This document shows positions 41,171 through 52,000 of a stretch of 64,000 nucleotides of DNA, piece by piece. A model generated the notes under the pieces. It saw only the letters and a program-made list of their open reading frames with translations, ran no database searches and was not told where the DNA came from. Source of the stretch: Leptobrachium leishanense (lineage: Eukaryota; Chordata; Amphibia; Anura; Megophryidae); assembly GCA_009667805.1 (NCBI GenBank), contig CM019063.1, positions 85,339,877-85,403,876 on the forward strand, written 5' to 3'. The position numbers and the translations under genes are program-made. Numbering within the stretch: position 1 is the stretch's first letter; the number at the start of each line of letters is the position of its first letter.

Positions 41171-43714
41171 TTGAACGGATCGCCACCAGGTCCCTATGTG
41201 GTACTGGAAACCGATTTTAATCATGGGAGTGAAGCCGGAGTCAAAGTAATTCCTGAAATAATCTCCACTAAAGCTTTGAAAAGAAAGCGAGGAAGAGTCT
41301 CAGTCAGCGTGTGCAATGTGTCTGATTCTCCAGTGGTCCTTAAAGCAAGAATGCCTATCGGGCAAGTAGCGTCTGCTACGCCTCTCTCTCCTACCGATTT
41401 AGGAGGGGGAGTGGATAAAGAGATTCCAGATGAAAGATTCTACCCCAAGGACGCTCCCATTTCACCTGAATGGAAGAAACGTCTTCAGTCTCAAGTTCTA
41501 AAGTGGAGAGAATTGTTCTCGAAAGATGAGTTCGACGTAGGCCTAGCCAAAAGTACTGAGCACTGCATTCGATTACAAGAAGATAAGCCGTTTCGTGAAA
41601 GGTCAAGACGAGTTCCGCTGGGAGACTTGGATGATCTGCGAGAACAGCTGAATGAACTGCAAAGAACCAAGGTGATCCAAGAGTCCAGGAGTCCATACGC
41701 ATCTCCAATAGTGATGGTCCGGAAGAAGAATGGTTCTGTCCGCCTATGCATAGACTATCGCACGCTGAATCGGAGAACCATCCCAGACCAATATGCTACT
41801 CCTCGGATAGAAGATGCCTTACAGTGTTTGTCTGGAGCAAAATGGTTTAGTGTACTAGACCTGCGAAGTGGGTATCACCAGATACCAATGCATCCTGAAG
41901 ACAAAGAGAAGACGGCGTTCATCTGTCCACTGGGGTTCTTTGAATTCAACAGAATGCCTCAAGGCCTTACGGGGGCTCCAGCCACGTTCCAACGGTTAAT
42001 GGAGAAGACAGTCGGGGACATGAATCTGATCGAAGTATTAGTGTACCTGGATGACATAATTGTGTTCGGTAAGACTCTGGAAGAACATGAACAACGTTTG
42101 GAGAAGGTCTTGAAGAGGCTCCATGAAGAGGGATTGAAACTGTCTCTGGAGAAATGTCAATTCTGCCTACCGTCTGTTACGTATTTGGGACATGTGGTCT
42201 CAGCAGAAGGTGTTTCAACAGATCCTCGGAAGTTGGAGGCCGTAGCTTCTTGGCCTAGACCCCGAAACGTCACTGAACTTAGATCTTTCTTGGGGTTCTG
42301 TTCCTATTATCCAAGATTTGTGGGAGGATTCGCAAAAATAGCTCAACCACTGAACAAACTCCTACAGAAGGAAAGCACAGAAGAAGGCTGCAAGGTCTCT
42401 GACCGAAACCCGTCAGCTCCAGGACCAAGGAAAGCTCGAGAGTCCATACAGGGAGAATGGACTAGTCAATGTGAAGGTGCTTTCTTGAAGCTGAAAGAGA
42501 GTCTAACTCAAGCTCCTGTCTTGGCCTACACGGACCCTCACAAGCCATATGAGTTACATGTGGATGCCAGCAGAGAAGGTCTAGGAGGAGTCCTGTATCA
42601 AGAGTATGGTGGATTGCTGAGGCCTGTAGCGTACGTGAGCCGGAGCCTTACGCCTTCAGAGAAGAACTACCCTACCCACAAGTTGGAGTTCCTAGCCTTA
42701 AAGTGGGCAGTGGTAGACAAGTTAAAGGACTATCTGTATGGAGCTGAGTTTGTGATAAAGACGGATAACAATCCTCTTACCTATATTCTTACTACTGCGA
42801 AACTGGACGCAACGGGACATCGGTGGTTGGCCGCTCTGTCAGGGTTTCGGTTCAGCCTGAAATATTGCCCTGGGGTGAATAATCGAGATGCTGATGCTTT
42901 GTCGAGAAGACCCTACGCTGCAGAATGGACTCAGTTAACTCCAGACGGGGTCCAAGCTTTGTGTCAAGGAGCAGAGCGCCGGGTCAAGGGAGGGATTGAA
43001 GCGGAGGCCATAGGAGTCATGGCTGCGGCTGTTCCGGAGTTCTACTGCAACCCTACGCAATTGAGGGATGAAAGTCTACCTACCTTTTCAAACCAGGACC
43101 TGAAAGCTGATCAGGCCAGAGACCCTTTAATTGCGTTAACCATAAAGGCCCTAACTGCGAACCAGTGTGAAATTCTACTGACCAATTCCCCAGAGGGAGC
43201 CAGATTGGTCTACAAAGAGTGGGAACGGTTGAAGATGTTGGATGGGGTGGTCTACCGAAGGGGCCCCTCAACCAATGCTGAAGAGACCCAACAGTTATTC
43301 CTTCCCACTAAACATAGGGAGAGTGTGCTGCGATCGCTACATGATGAGCATGGACATTTGGGCGCTGAAAGGACTTTTAAGCTGGTGCGAGACAGGTTCT
43401 ATTGGCCTTGCATGAGAGCTGAAGTAGAAAGTTATTGCCATTCATGTCTGAGGTGTATTCAGAGGAAGACCCTACCGACCCGAACCGCTCCAATGAGCCA
43501 TCTGCAGAGTCAGGGACCCATGGATTTGGTGTGCATTGACTTCCTGTGCTTAGAGCCGGATGCTAGTGGGCAAGGGAATATTATAGTAGTGACTGATCAC
43601 TTCACACGTTACGCCCAAGCCTTTTCCGAAAGACCAACGCGCTCCGACCGTAGCAAAGGTTCTGATGGAGAAGTTCTTTGTTCACTACGGCCTACCAAGG
43701 AGAATACACTCTGA
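41171..43714 (+). pseudogene. pol: reverse transcriptase, RNase H and integrase N-terminus
   Basis: 847 codons. The reverse transcriptase shows FRERSRRVPLGDLDDLREQL, YASPIVMVRKKNGSVRLCID, LDLRSGYHQIPMHPED, FEFNRMPQGLTGAPATFQ and the catalytic LVYLDDIIVF (YLDD at 42044-42055). RNase H follows (LHVDASREGLGGVLYQEYGG through FVIKTDNNPLTYIL and DADALSRRP). The integrase zinc region HDEHGHLGAERTF and CHSCLRC (HHCC) and the first catalytic Asp (MDLVCIDFL) come next. The frame breaks near 43630, where the second copy of the duplicated region has two extra bases, and runs to a chance stop at 43714. The integrase continues at 43665 in another frame. Confidence 0.92.
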
Positions 43715-44519
43715 TCAGGGTAGAGACTTTGAAAGCCGACTTGTTGGGCAATTGTTGGAACTGTTGGGAATCCAAAAGACCCGAACTACGCCATATCACC
43801 CTCAAGGTGATGCTCAGCCTGAGAGGTTTAATCGCACGCTGCTAAATATGCTGGGGACATTGTCAAACACAGAGAAGCAGAGTTGGAGTCGTCACATAGC
43901 TACTCTGGTGCATGCATATAACAGTACGGAGAGTGACGCCACTGGATACTCACCGTACCGTCTTATGTTCGTAAGAGAAGCTCGAATGCCGGTTGATTTG
44001 GCGTTTGGGTTATCTCTAGACCAGACGTCGGTAGCTTCCCATAGAAATTACGTGGATAGACTTCAAAAGAATCTGGCCTCTGCGTTTGAACAGGCCCGTC
44101 TGACCTCAGGAAACAGGGAGCAAAGGAACAAAAGGAACTATGACTTGAAAGTTCGGATACAGGATCTACAACCCAGTGATAGGGTTTTGTTGAAGAACTT
44201 GGGTGCTGCTGTGAGGCAAAAGTTGGCGGATAGATGGAGTTCTCAAGTCTACATTGTCTGCAAGCAACTGCCGGGTCTGCCGGTGTATCAAATCCGGCCG
44301 GACGGAAAGACTGGGCCTCTTAAGAACTGGCACCGGAATCATTTGTTACCTTTGAGAGAAGCTGTGAGGATGCCAGTTGGGGACGAACTTCCTCTGCCAA
44401 ATCCGCCTGCTCCACGTTTGCCTCCAGTTACTCGGTCTCAGCAGACCCGGGCTGTCGAAGAGAGTGAAAGGGACAGTGAGGAAGAGAGTTTTCGTCTGGA
44501 CTGGATGCGCTCACCGGAG
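43665..44519 (+). pseudogene. Integrase catalytic core and C-terminus (copy 1)
   Basis: Continues the integrase after the frameshift. MEKFFVHYGLPRRIHSDQGR (second catalytic Asp), TTPYHPQGDAQPERFNRTLL (Glu), YNSTESDATGYSPYRLMFV, then the C-terminal region LKPSDRVLLKNL-like and GPLKNWHRNHLLPLRE, followed by an acidic tail. Integrase inserts the element's cDNA into DNA. The reading continues past 44519 into duplicated RNase H codons, which are out of place. That point is the junction of the tandem duplication. Confidence 0.85.
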
Positions 44520-44721
44520 TCTGTAGCGTACGTGAGCCGGAGCCTTACGCCTTCAGAGAAGAACTACCCTACCCACAAGTTGGAGTTCCTAGCCTTAAAG
44601 TGGGCAGTGGTAGACAAGTTAAAGGACTATCTGTATGGAGCTGAGTTTGTGATAAAGACGGATAACAATCCTCTTACCTATATTCTTACTACTGCGAAAC
44701 TGACGCAACGGACATCGGTGG

Positions 44722-45309
44722 TTGGCCGCTCTGTCAGGGTTTCGGTTCAGCCTGAAATATTGCCCTGGGGTGAATAATCGAGATGCTGATGCTTTGTCGA
44801 GAAGACCCTACGCTGCAGAATGGACTCAGTTAACTCCAGACGGGGTCCAAGCTTTGTGTCAAGGAGCAGAGCGCCGGGTCAAGGGAGGGATTGAAGCGGA
44901 GGCCATAGGAGTCATGGCTGCGGCTGTTCCGGAGTTCTACTGCAACCCTACGCAATTGAGGGATGAAAGTCTACCTACCTTTTCAAACCAGGACCTGAAA
45001 GCTGATCAGGCCAGAGACCCTTTAATTGCGTTAACCATAAAGGCCCTAACTGCGAACCAGTGTGAAATTCTACTGACCAATTCCCCAGAGGGAGCCAGAT
45101 TGGTCTACAAAGAGTGGGAACGGTTGAAGATGTTGGATGGGGTGGTCTACCGAAGGGGCCCCTCAACCAATGCTGAAGAGACCAACAGTTATTCCTTCCC
45201 ACTAAACATAGGGAGAGTGTGCTGCGATCGCTACATGATGAGCATGGACATTTGGGCGCTGAAAGGACTTTTAAGCTGGTGCGAGACAGGTTCTATTGGC
45301 CTTGCATGA
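44722..45309 (+). pseudogene. Second copy: RNase H end and integrase zinc region
   Basis: A 195-codon frame repeats FRFSLKYCPGVNNRDADALS through KMLDGVVYRRGPSTNAEET of the pol frame. Two deletions near 44700 break it from the upstream RNase H codons and a deleted C near 45182 ends it. The HHCC region and the first integrase Asp continue in the frame 45219-45488. It is part of the tandem duplication, not an extra gene. Confidence 0.8.
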
Positions 45310-45488
45310 GAGCTGAAGTAGAAAGTTATTGCCATTCATGTCTGAGGTGTATTCAGAGGAAGACCCTACCGACCCGAACCGCTCCAATGAGCCATCTGCA
45401 GAGTCAGGGACCCATGGATTTGGTGTGCATTGACTTCCTGTGCTTAGAGCCGGATGCTAGTGGGCAAGGAATATATAGTAGTGACTGA
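45219..45488 (+). pseudogene. Second copy: integrase HHCC and first Asp
   Basis: 89 codons repeat the HDEHGHLGAERTF, CHSCLRC and MDLVCIDFL blocks. The frame is lost near 45470 at shortened runs of G and T. Confidence 0.8.
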
Positions 45489-45738
45489 TCACTTCACACG
45501 TTACGCCAAGCCTTTTCCACGAAAGACCAACGCGCTCCGACGTAGCAAAGGTTCTGATGGAGAAGTTCTTTGTTCACTACGGCCTACCAAGGAGAATACA
45601 CTCTGATCAGGGTAGAGACTTTGAAAGCCGACTTGTTGGGCAATTGTTGGAACTGTTGGGAATCAAAAGACCCGAACTACGCCATATCACCCTCAAGGTG
45701 ATGCTCAGCCTGAGAGGTTTAATCGCACGCTGCTAAAT

Positions 45739-46122
45739 ATGCTGGGGACATTGTCAAACACAGAGAAGCAGAGTTGGAGTCGTCACATAGCTACTCTGGT
45801 GCATGCATATAACAGTACGGAGAGTGACGCCACTGGATACTCACCGTACCGTCTTATGTTCGTAAGAGAAGCTCGAATGCCGGTTGATTTGGCGTTTGGG
45901 TTATCTCTAGACCAGACGTCGGTAGCTTCCCATAGAAATTACGTGGATAGACTTCAAAAGAATCTGGCCTCTGCGTTTGAACAGGCCCGTCTGACCTCAG
46001 GAAACAGGGAGCAAAGGAACAAAAGGAACTATGACTTGAAAGTTCGGATACAGGATCTACAACCCAGTGATAGGGTTTTGTTGAAGAACTTGTGCTGCTG
46101 TGAGGCAAAAGTTGGCGGATAG
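45739..46122 (+). pseudogene. Second copy: integrase core C-terminal part
   Basis: 127 codons from MLGTLSNTEKQSWSRHIATL to VLLKNL. Lost near 46090 where GGG is shortened to G. The catalytic Asp and Glu codons lie just upstream (about 45590-45720) and are separated by a deletion near 45665. Confidence 0.8.
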
Positions 46123-46858
46123 ATGGAGTTCTCAAGTCTACATTGTCTGCAAGCAACTGCCGGGTCTGCCGGTGTATCAAATCCGGCCGGACGGAAAGGC
46201 TGGGCCTCTTAAGAACTGGCACCGGAATCATTTGTTACCTTTGAGAGAAGCTGTGAGGATGCCAGTTGGGGACGAACTTCCTCTGCCAAATCCGCCTGCT
46301 CCACGTTTGCCTCCAGTTACTCGGTCTCAGCAGACCCGGGCTGTCGAAGAGAGTGAAAGGGACAGTGAGGAAGAGAGTTTTTGTCTGGACTGGATGCGCT
46401 CACCGGAGTCTGAGGAGGTTATCTCGGTTCCTGAACGGTGGGAAAGTAATTTGAGGCCTGAAGCTCCTGAATTTCAGTTAGAAAATCCTGAGACTATTGC
46501 AATCCCTGTAGTTCCTGAAGCTGAATCTTATGACTACAGTTCTATGCCTTCACTGGAGGGATCATACTCCGAAGAGGTGTCTGCTCCAGTGGTTGAAAGA
46601 AGGACTGAGCCAGCACCTATAGTACTTCCACCTGAAGAGAAACTGATTGAGCCAGAACCAAAACGCTCTGTTCGACCGCCCCAGCGACTCACCTACGACT
46701 CACCAGGACATAGCACTGAAGAGGCCGTCACCACAGTGCGAAGGTTGCCCGAAGTGTCTGCTATGTTAGCTGAGGTAGCCCAAAGCATGAGTCAACTTGA
46801 GGAAGTGTATCTAACCCACTGTATGCTTGCTGCTGAGCCTGTATATGTTGCCTAAACT
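46100..46858 (+). pseudogene. Integrase C-terminus and element-specific tail
   Basis: About 252 codons end in a natural-looking stop shortly before the polypurine tract. It contains SQVYIVCKQLPGLPVYQIRP and GPLKNWHRNHLLPLRE (integrase C-terminal domain), followed by an acidic, Pro-rich tail (about 160 residues) with no domain known to me. In the first duplicate this tail is missing because the duplication begins there. The stop at 46853-46855 closes the pol reading. Confidence 0.8.
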
Positions 46859-46911
46859 GTGTTGAAATGTAATGTAACTGTTGCACCTCCTTGGAGAGAC
46901 CCAAGAGTTCT

Positions 46912-46924
46912 AGGAGGGGGAGAG
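46912..46924 (+). promoter_or_regulatory. Polypurine tract
   Basis: AGGAGGGGGAGAG lies immediately upstream of the 3' LTR, the position where plus-strand DNA synthesis is primed. Confidence 0.85.
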
Positions 46925-48046
46925 TGTAGCGCTGTGTTTAATTCCTTATTGTGGCAGTTTTGGCCACCGGAGGGAGACAAGCGCAATGTGAGACACTGAA
47001 TATTACATTGGGACTACATTTCCCGGCATGCTTTGGGAACGGACACAGGAAGTGGGTGGGACACAAGGACTTACATCCTGAGCCTCATGGATAGAGCTGG
47101 CAGAGCGCACCAGGGAGTGAGAGAGACAAGACACAGTGCTGCAGAGCGTAATGGCGTCCAGGCCGGAGCGCAGGTGCGGCCTAACGGAGTTACAGATCGG
47201 GTTACTCAGCCTTACCGAAGGGAGACCCAGTGATCCACAAGATTACCCAAGCTGCTATAGAGGAAGCCAGAGGACCCCCGAGTAAGGAGTACCGCAGGTC
47301 GATCGGACTGGGAGAGCAGGCGGTAAGCTGGACAAGTCGCGGCAGGAGCAGAAAGCCAGACAGCGGATCCAGACGCCAAGAAAGCCCAGTCAATATCGAG
47401 CGGAGAGACGTCCTGGGTCCAGCGGAGCCTCAAGTATCTGGCGGATTGGTGAGAGGCCTTCTAGGCCGTTGTAAAACCAAGAAAGCACGCTGCTGTTTGT
47501 TTCCAAAACACACAGGGCCCCAACTTGACTAGTCGAAGATACCTCTTAAGCAATTCACTGGCCAGTTGAATAGTGTACCCGGGTACCATAACACACACAA
47601 ACACTTACATTCCGGGACACAACCTGTGCGGGACTCACTCCCCAATCACAAAGGGGTTAAAGATAACTTTCTATTTCTTTTCCGCTGCTCGTTTCCTCGA
47701 AATACGAAGCATTGTGTTTTCTTTCCGCTGCGCGTTTCTCGAATTACGAAACATCGTATTTACTTTCCGTTGCGCGTTTCTCGAATTACGAAACCTTGTA
47801 TTTCTTTTCCGCTGCGCGTTTTCTCGAAATACGAAGCATCGTATTTCTTTTCCGCTGCGCGTTTCCCGCATTACAAAGTACTGTAAATATATCTACGAAC
47901 ACCGTGTTATTCATTATATGCCATTTATTCTAGTAAACTATATAATTTATAAAATCCACAACGGTGCTGAAGTATATTTATTCCCTAGTGTGGGGAGACT
48001 GACCCGAGGTTCAATTTCAGCGGCTCCTCCGGGAGTGAGCGCTACA
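46925..48046 (+). repeat. 3' LTR of the gypsy element
   Basis: 1,122 bp, TGTAGCGC to GCGCTACA. It differs from the 5' LTR by single-base changes and an 8-bp indel near 46958. The 46-bp tandem units are retained (about 47663-47883). Confidence 0.92.
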
Positions 48047-48290
48047 CGCGTATCACAGAATCTACTGCAATAAAACTCACAGTAATGTGCGGTGTGTATG
48101 AGTGTATCCCACAGCTCCACAGCAATAAAACTCAGTAATGTGCGCTGTGTATGAGCATCACAGAATCTACTGCAATAAAACCTACGGTAATGTGCAGTGT
48201 GTATAAGCGTATCCCACAGCAATAAAACCCACAGAAATGTACGGTGTGTATGAGCGTAGCACAGAATCTACTTCAATAAAACACAAAAAT
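48047..48290. repeat. 55-bp tandem repeat, part 3
   Basis: Continues the array beyond the LTR element with units of CAATAAAACTCACAGTAATG type, more diverged toward the right. Confidence 0.8.
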
Positions 48291-48452
48291 ATTTATTTAT
48301 TATTTAAGTTCTATATAAAAGCATTTACATTTCATTTTAAAAATATACTATTTAAATATTACATAATATATTTAAATTTATTTTGATATATAAAAACAGA
48401 TCTATATTTATATCATATCTAATCTAATCTAAATATATATATCTATATATAT
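48291..48452. other. AT-rich stretch, no gene
   Basis: Mostly A and T with ATATAT runs. No recognised element. Confidence 0.5.
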
Positions 48453-48768
48453 CCAGGGTCTGTCCAGCACAAGAAGCTGTTCTATGTAAGGGATCTCCCT
48501 GTCAAGGAGTAGACCTTGCTGGGAAGAAGCTAGTTTATAATCCCTACAGGACCAGGCATCTGAGCAACACACTACAGTGTACCTCAGCTGTGCTTTTCTG
48601 CCATGGCTGCTCCAAAAGTCTTATGATCGATCAGCATGGTGCGAAGCATACAGGTCCCGGTTGCAATGGTTAAAAATTAGCTTCTCCTTCACAGCAGGGT
48701 TTAGCCTGGACAGGGAGACCCCCTCATCCCCTCACATAGCACTGCTTCTTGTGCTGGACAGACCCTGG
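48453..48768. mobile_element. Inverted-repeat element (MITE-like)
   Basis: CCAGGGTCTGTCCAGCACAA at the left is the complement of the right end (48749-48768), and the arms extend over about 65 bp with mismatches. No clear target duplication was found. It directly precedes the GC-rich hairpin region. Confidence 0.6.
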
Positions 48769-48828
48769 GGTGTACAACAGGACTCGAGTCGAGCGGGAAC
48801 GCGCGGGAATGGCGATCCCGCACTTCTC

Positions 48829-48881
48829 CCACAGCGGGAACGCTGCGGGAACGCTGCGGGAACGCAGCGTTCCCGCTGTGG
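48829..48881. repeat. GC-rich hairpin, perfect 19-bp stem
   Basis: CCACAGCGGGAACGCTGCG (48829-48847) is the exact reverse complement of 48863-48881. The loop itself repeats GGGAACGCTGC. Confidence 0.9.
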
Positions 48882-48922
48882 CCCAAGCCCGAAAGGCTGG
48901 AGCAGGCGGCCGCCGCACATTG

Positions 48923-49059
48923 CCGGCGGCCGCGTGCTTCCTGTTAAAACGGCCCGCTGACAGGAAGTGGAGCCGCTCGCCTGGCTGTTTCATCGATCCC
49001 AGGCGAGCGGCTGCACTTCCTGTCAGCGGCCGTTCTAACAGGAAGCATGCGGCCGCCGG
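48923..49059. repeat. GC-rich hairpin, stem about 60 bp
   Basis: The arm from GCGGCCGC (48926) through CTTCCTGTTA and AGCCGCTCGCCTGG (ends 48984) is matched by 48999-49056 in reverse, with a 14-nt loop. Several NotI-like GCGGCCGC palindromes lie at the base. Confidence 0.9.
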
Positions 49060-49075
49060 GCGCAGAGAGGTGAGC

Positions 49076-52000
49076 TGGGGGCACTATCCATGAAACGCTG
49101 GGGGGCATTCCATGAGACCTGTCCTGGGGGCACTATCCATGAAACGCTGGGGGGCATTCCATGAGACCTGTCCTGGGGCACTATCCATGAAACGCTGGGG
49201 GGCATTCCATGAGACCTGTCCTGGGGGCACTATCCATGAAACGCTGGGGGGCATTCCATGAGACCTGTCCTGGGGGCACTATCCATGAAACGCTGGGGGG
49301 CATTCCATGAGACCTGTCCTAGGGCAATATCCATGAGACCTGTCCTGGGGCACTATCCATGAGACCTGTCCTGGGGCACTATCCATGAGACCTGGGGCAT
49401 TATCCATGAGACCTGGGGGCACTATCCATGAGACCTGGGGGCATTATCCATGAGACCTTGGGGCATTATCCATGAGACCTGGGGGCATTATCCCTGAGAC
49501 CTGGGGGCTATATCAATGAGACCTGGGGCATTATCCATGAGACCTGGGGGCAATATCCATGAGACCTGGGGGCATTATCCATGAGACCTGGGGGCATTAT
49601 CCATGAGACCTGGGGGCAATATCCATGAGACCTGGGGCATTATCCATGAGAGCTGGGGCATATATCCATGAGACCTGGGGGCATTATCCATGAGACCTGG
49701 GGCATTATCCATGAGAGCTGGGGCATATATCCATGAGACCTGGGGGCAATATCCATGAGATATGGGGGCATTATCCATGAGACCTGGGGGCAGTATCCAT
49801 GAGACCTGGGGCATTATCCATGAGAGCTGGGGCATATATCCATGAGACCTGGGGGCATTATCCATGAGACCTGGGGGGGCAATATCCATGAGACCTGGGG
49901 GCATATATCCAAGAGACCTGGGGGCAATATCCATGAGACCTGGGGCAATATCCATGAGGCCTGGGGGCACTATCCATGAGACCTGGGGCAATATCCATGA
50001 GACCTGGGGGCATATATCCAAGAGACCTGGGGGCAATATCCATGAGACCTGGGGGCAATATCCATGAGACCTGGGGGCACTATCCATGAGACCTGGGGCA
50101 ATATCCATGAGACCTGGGGGCACTATCCATGAGACCTGGGGGGCATTCCATGAGACCTGTCCTGGGGCACTATCCATGAAACGCTGGGGGGCATTCCATG
50201 AGACCTGTCCTAGGGCAATATCCATGAGACCTGTCCTGGGGCACTATCCATGAGACCTGTCCTGGGGGCACTATCCATGAGACCTGGGGGCATTATCCAT
50301 GAGACCTGGGGGCACTATCCATGAGACCTGGGGCATTATCCATGAGAGCTGGGGCATATATCCATGAGACCTGGGGGCATTATCCATGAGACCTGGGGGC
50401 ATTATCCATGAGAGCTGGGGCATATATCCATGAGACCTGGGGCAATATCCATGAGATCTGGGGGCATTATCCATGAGACCTGGGGGCAGTATCCATGAGA
50501 CCTGGGGGCATTATCCATGAGAGCTGGGGCATATATCCATGAGACCTGGGGGCATTATCCATGAGACCTGGGGGCAATATCCATGAGACCTGGGGGCATA
50601 TATCCAAGAGACCTGGGGCAATATCCATGAGACCTGGGGGCATATATCCAAGAGACCTGGGGGCAATATCCATGAGACCTGGGGGCAATATCCATGAGAC
50701 CTGGGGGCACTATCCATGAGACCTGGGGCAATATCCATGAGACCTGGGGGCACTATCCATGAGACCTGGGGGGCATTCCATGAGACCTGTCCTGGGGGCA
50801 CTATCCATGAAACGCTGGGGGGCATTCCATGAGACCTGTCCTAGGGCAATATCCATGAGACCTGTCCTGGGGCACTATCCATGAGACCTGTCCTGGGGGC
50901 ACTATCCATGAGACCTGGGGGCATTATCCATGAGACCTGGGGGCACTATCCATGAGACCTGGGGGCATTATCCATGAGAGCTGGGGCATATATCCATGAG
51001 ACCTGGGGGCATTATCCATGAGACCTGGGGGCATTATCCATGAGAGCTGGGGCATATATCCATGAGACCTGGGGGCAATATCCATGAGATCTGGGGGCAT
51101 TATCCATGAGACCTGGGGGCAGTATCCATGAGACCTGGGGGCATTATCCATGAGAGCTGGGGCATATATCCATGAGACCTGGGGGCATTATCCATGAGAC
51201 CTGGGGGGCAATATCCATGAGACCTGGGGGCATATATCCAAGAGACCTGGGGGCAATATCCATGAGACCTGGGGGCAATATCCATGAGGCCTGGGGGCAC
51301 TATCCATGAGACCTGGGGGGCAATATCCATGAGACCTGGGGGCATATATCCAAGAGACCTGGGGGCAATATCCATGAGACCTGGGGCAATATCCATGAGA
51401 CCTGGGGGCACTATCCATGAGACCTGGGGCAATATCCATGAGACCTGGGGGCACTATCCATGAGACCTGGGGGCAATATCCATGAGACCTGGGGGCATTA
51501 TCCATGAGACCTGGGGGCATATATCCATGAGACCTGGGGGCTATATCCATGAGACCTGGGGCATTATCCATGAGACCTGGGGACAATATCCATGAGACCT
51601 GGGGGCATTATCCATGAGACCTGGGGGCATTATCCATGAGACCTGGGGGCAATATCCATGAGACCTGGGGGCATTATCCATGAGAGCTGGGGGCATCATC
51701 CATGAGAGCTGGGGCATATATCCATGAGACCTGGGGGCATTATCCATGAGACCTGGGGGGCAATATCCATGAGACCTGGGGGCATATATCCAAGAGACCT
51801 GGGGCAATATCCATGAGACCTGGGGCAATATCCATGAGACCTGGGGGCACTATCCATGAGACCTGGGGGGCAATATCCATGAGACCTGGGGGCATATATC
51901 CAAGAGACCTGGGGGCAATATCCATGAGACCTGGGGGCAATATCCATGAGACCTGGGGGCACTATCCATGAGACCTGGGGCAATATCCATGAGACCTGGG

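Larger units (their letters stand above)
44521..46409 (+). repeat. 1.9-kb tandem duplication in pol, second copy
   Basis: The sequence from 42624 (CTGTAGCGTACGTGAGCC) recurs at 44521, and the copies match to 44520 / 46409. The offset is 1,897 bp at the start and 1,889 bp at the end. By eye the copies differ at 2 bases and by about 10 small indels, mostly in short runs. The junction shows a 3-bp overlap, CTG, between the two parent sequences. Confidence 0.92.
37724..48046 (+). mobile_element. Ty3/gypsy LTR retrotransposon with PNMA-like Gag
   Basis: Two LTRs of about 1.1 kb (37724-38853 and 46925-48046) begin TGTAGCGC and end GCGCTACA. The flanks AGCG (37720-37723) and CGCG (48047-48050) are a likely 4-bp duplication with one change, in the 55-bp array. 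Between them are gag, protease, reverse transcriptase, RNase H and integrase frames in the gypsy order, then a polypurine tract. The coding region has several frameshifts and stops and a 1.9-kb tandem duplication, so this copy is inactive. The LTRs differ at 20 or more positions by eye, so the insertion is not recent. Confidence 0.92.
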
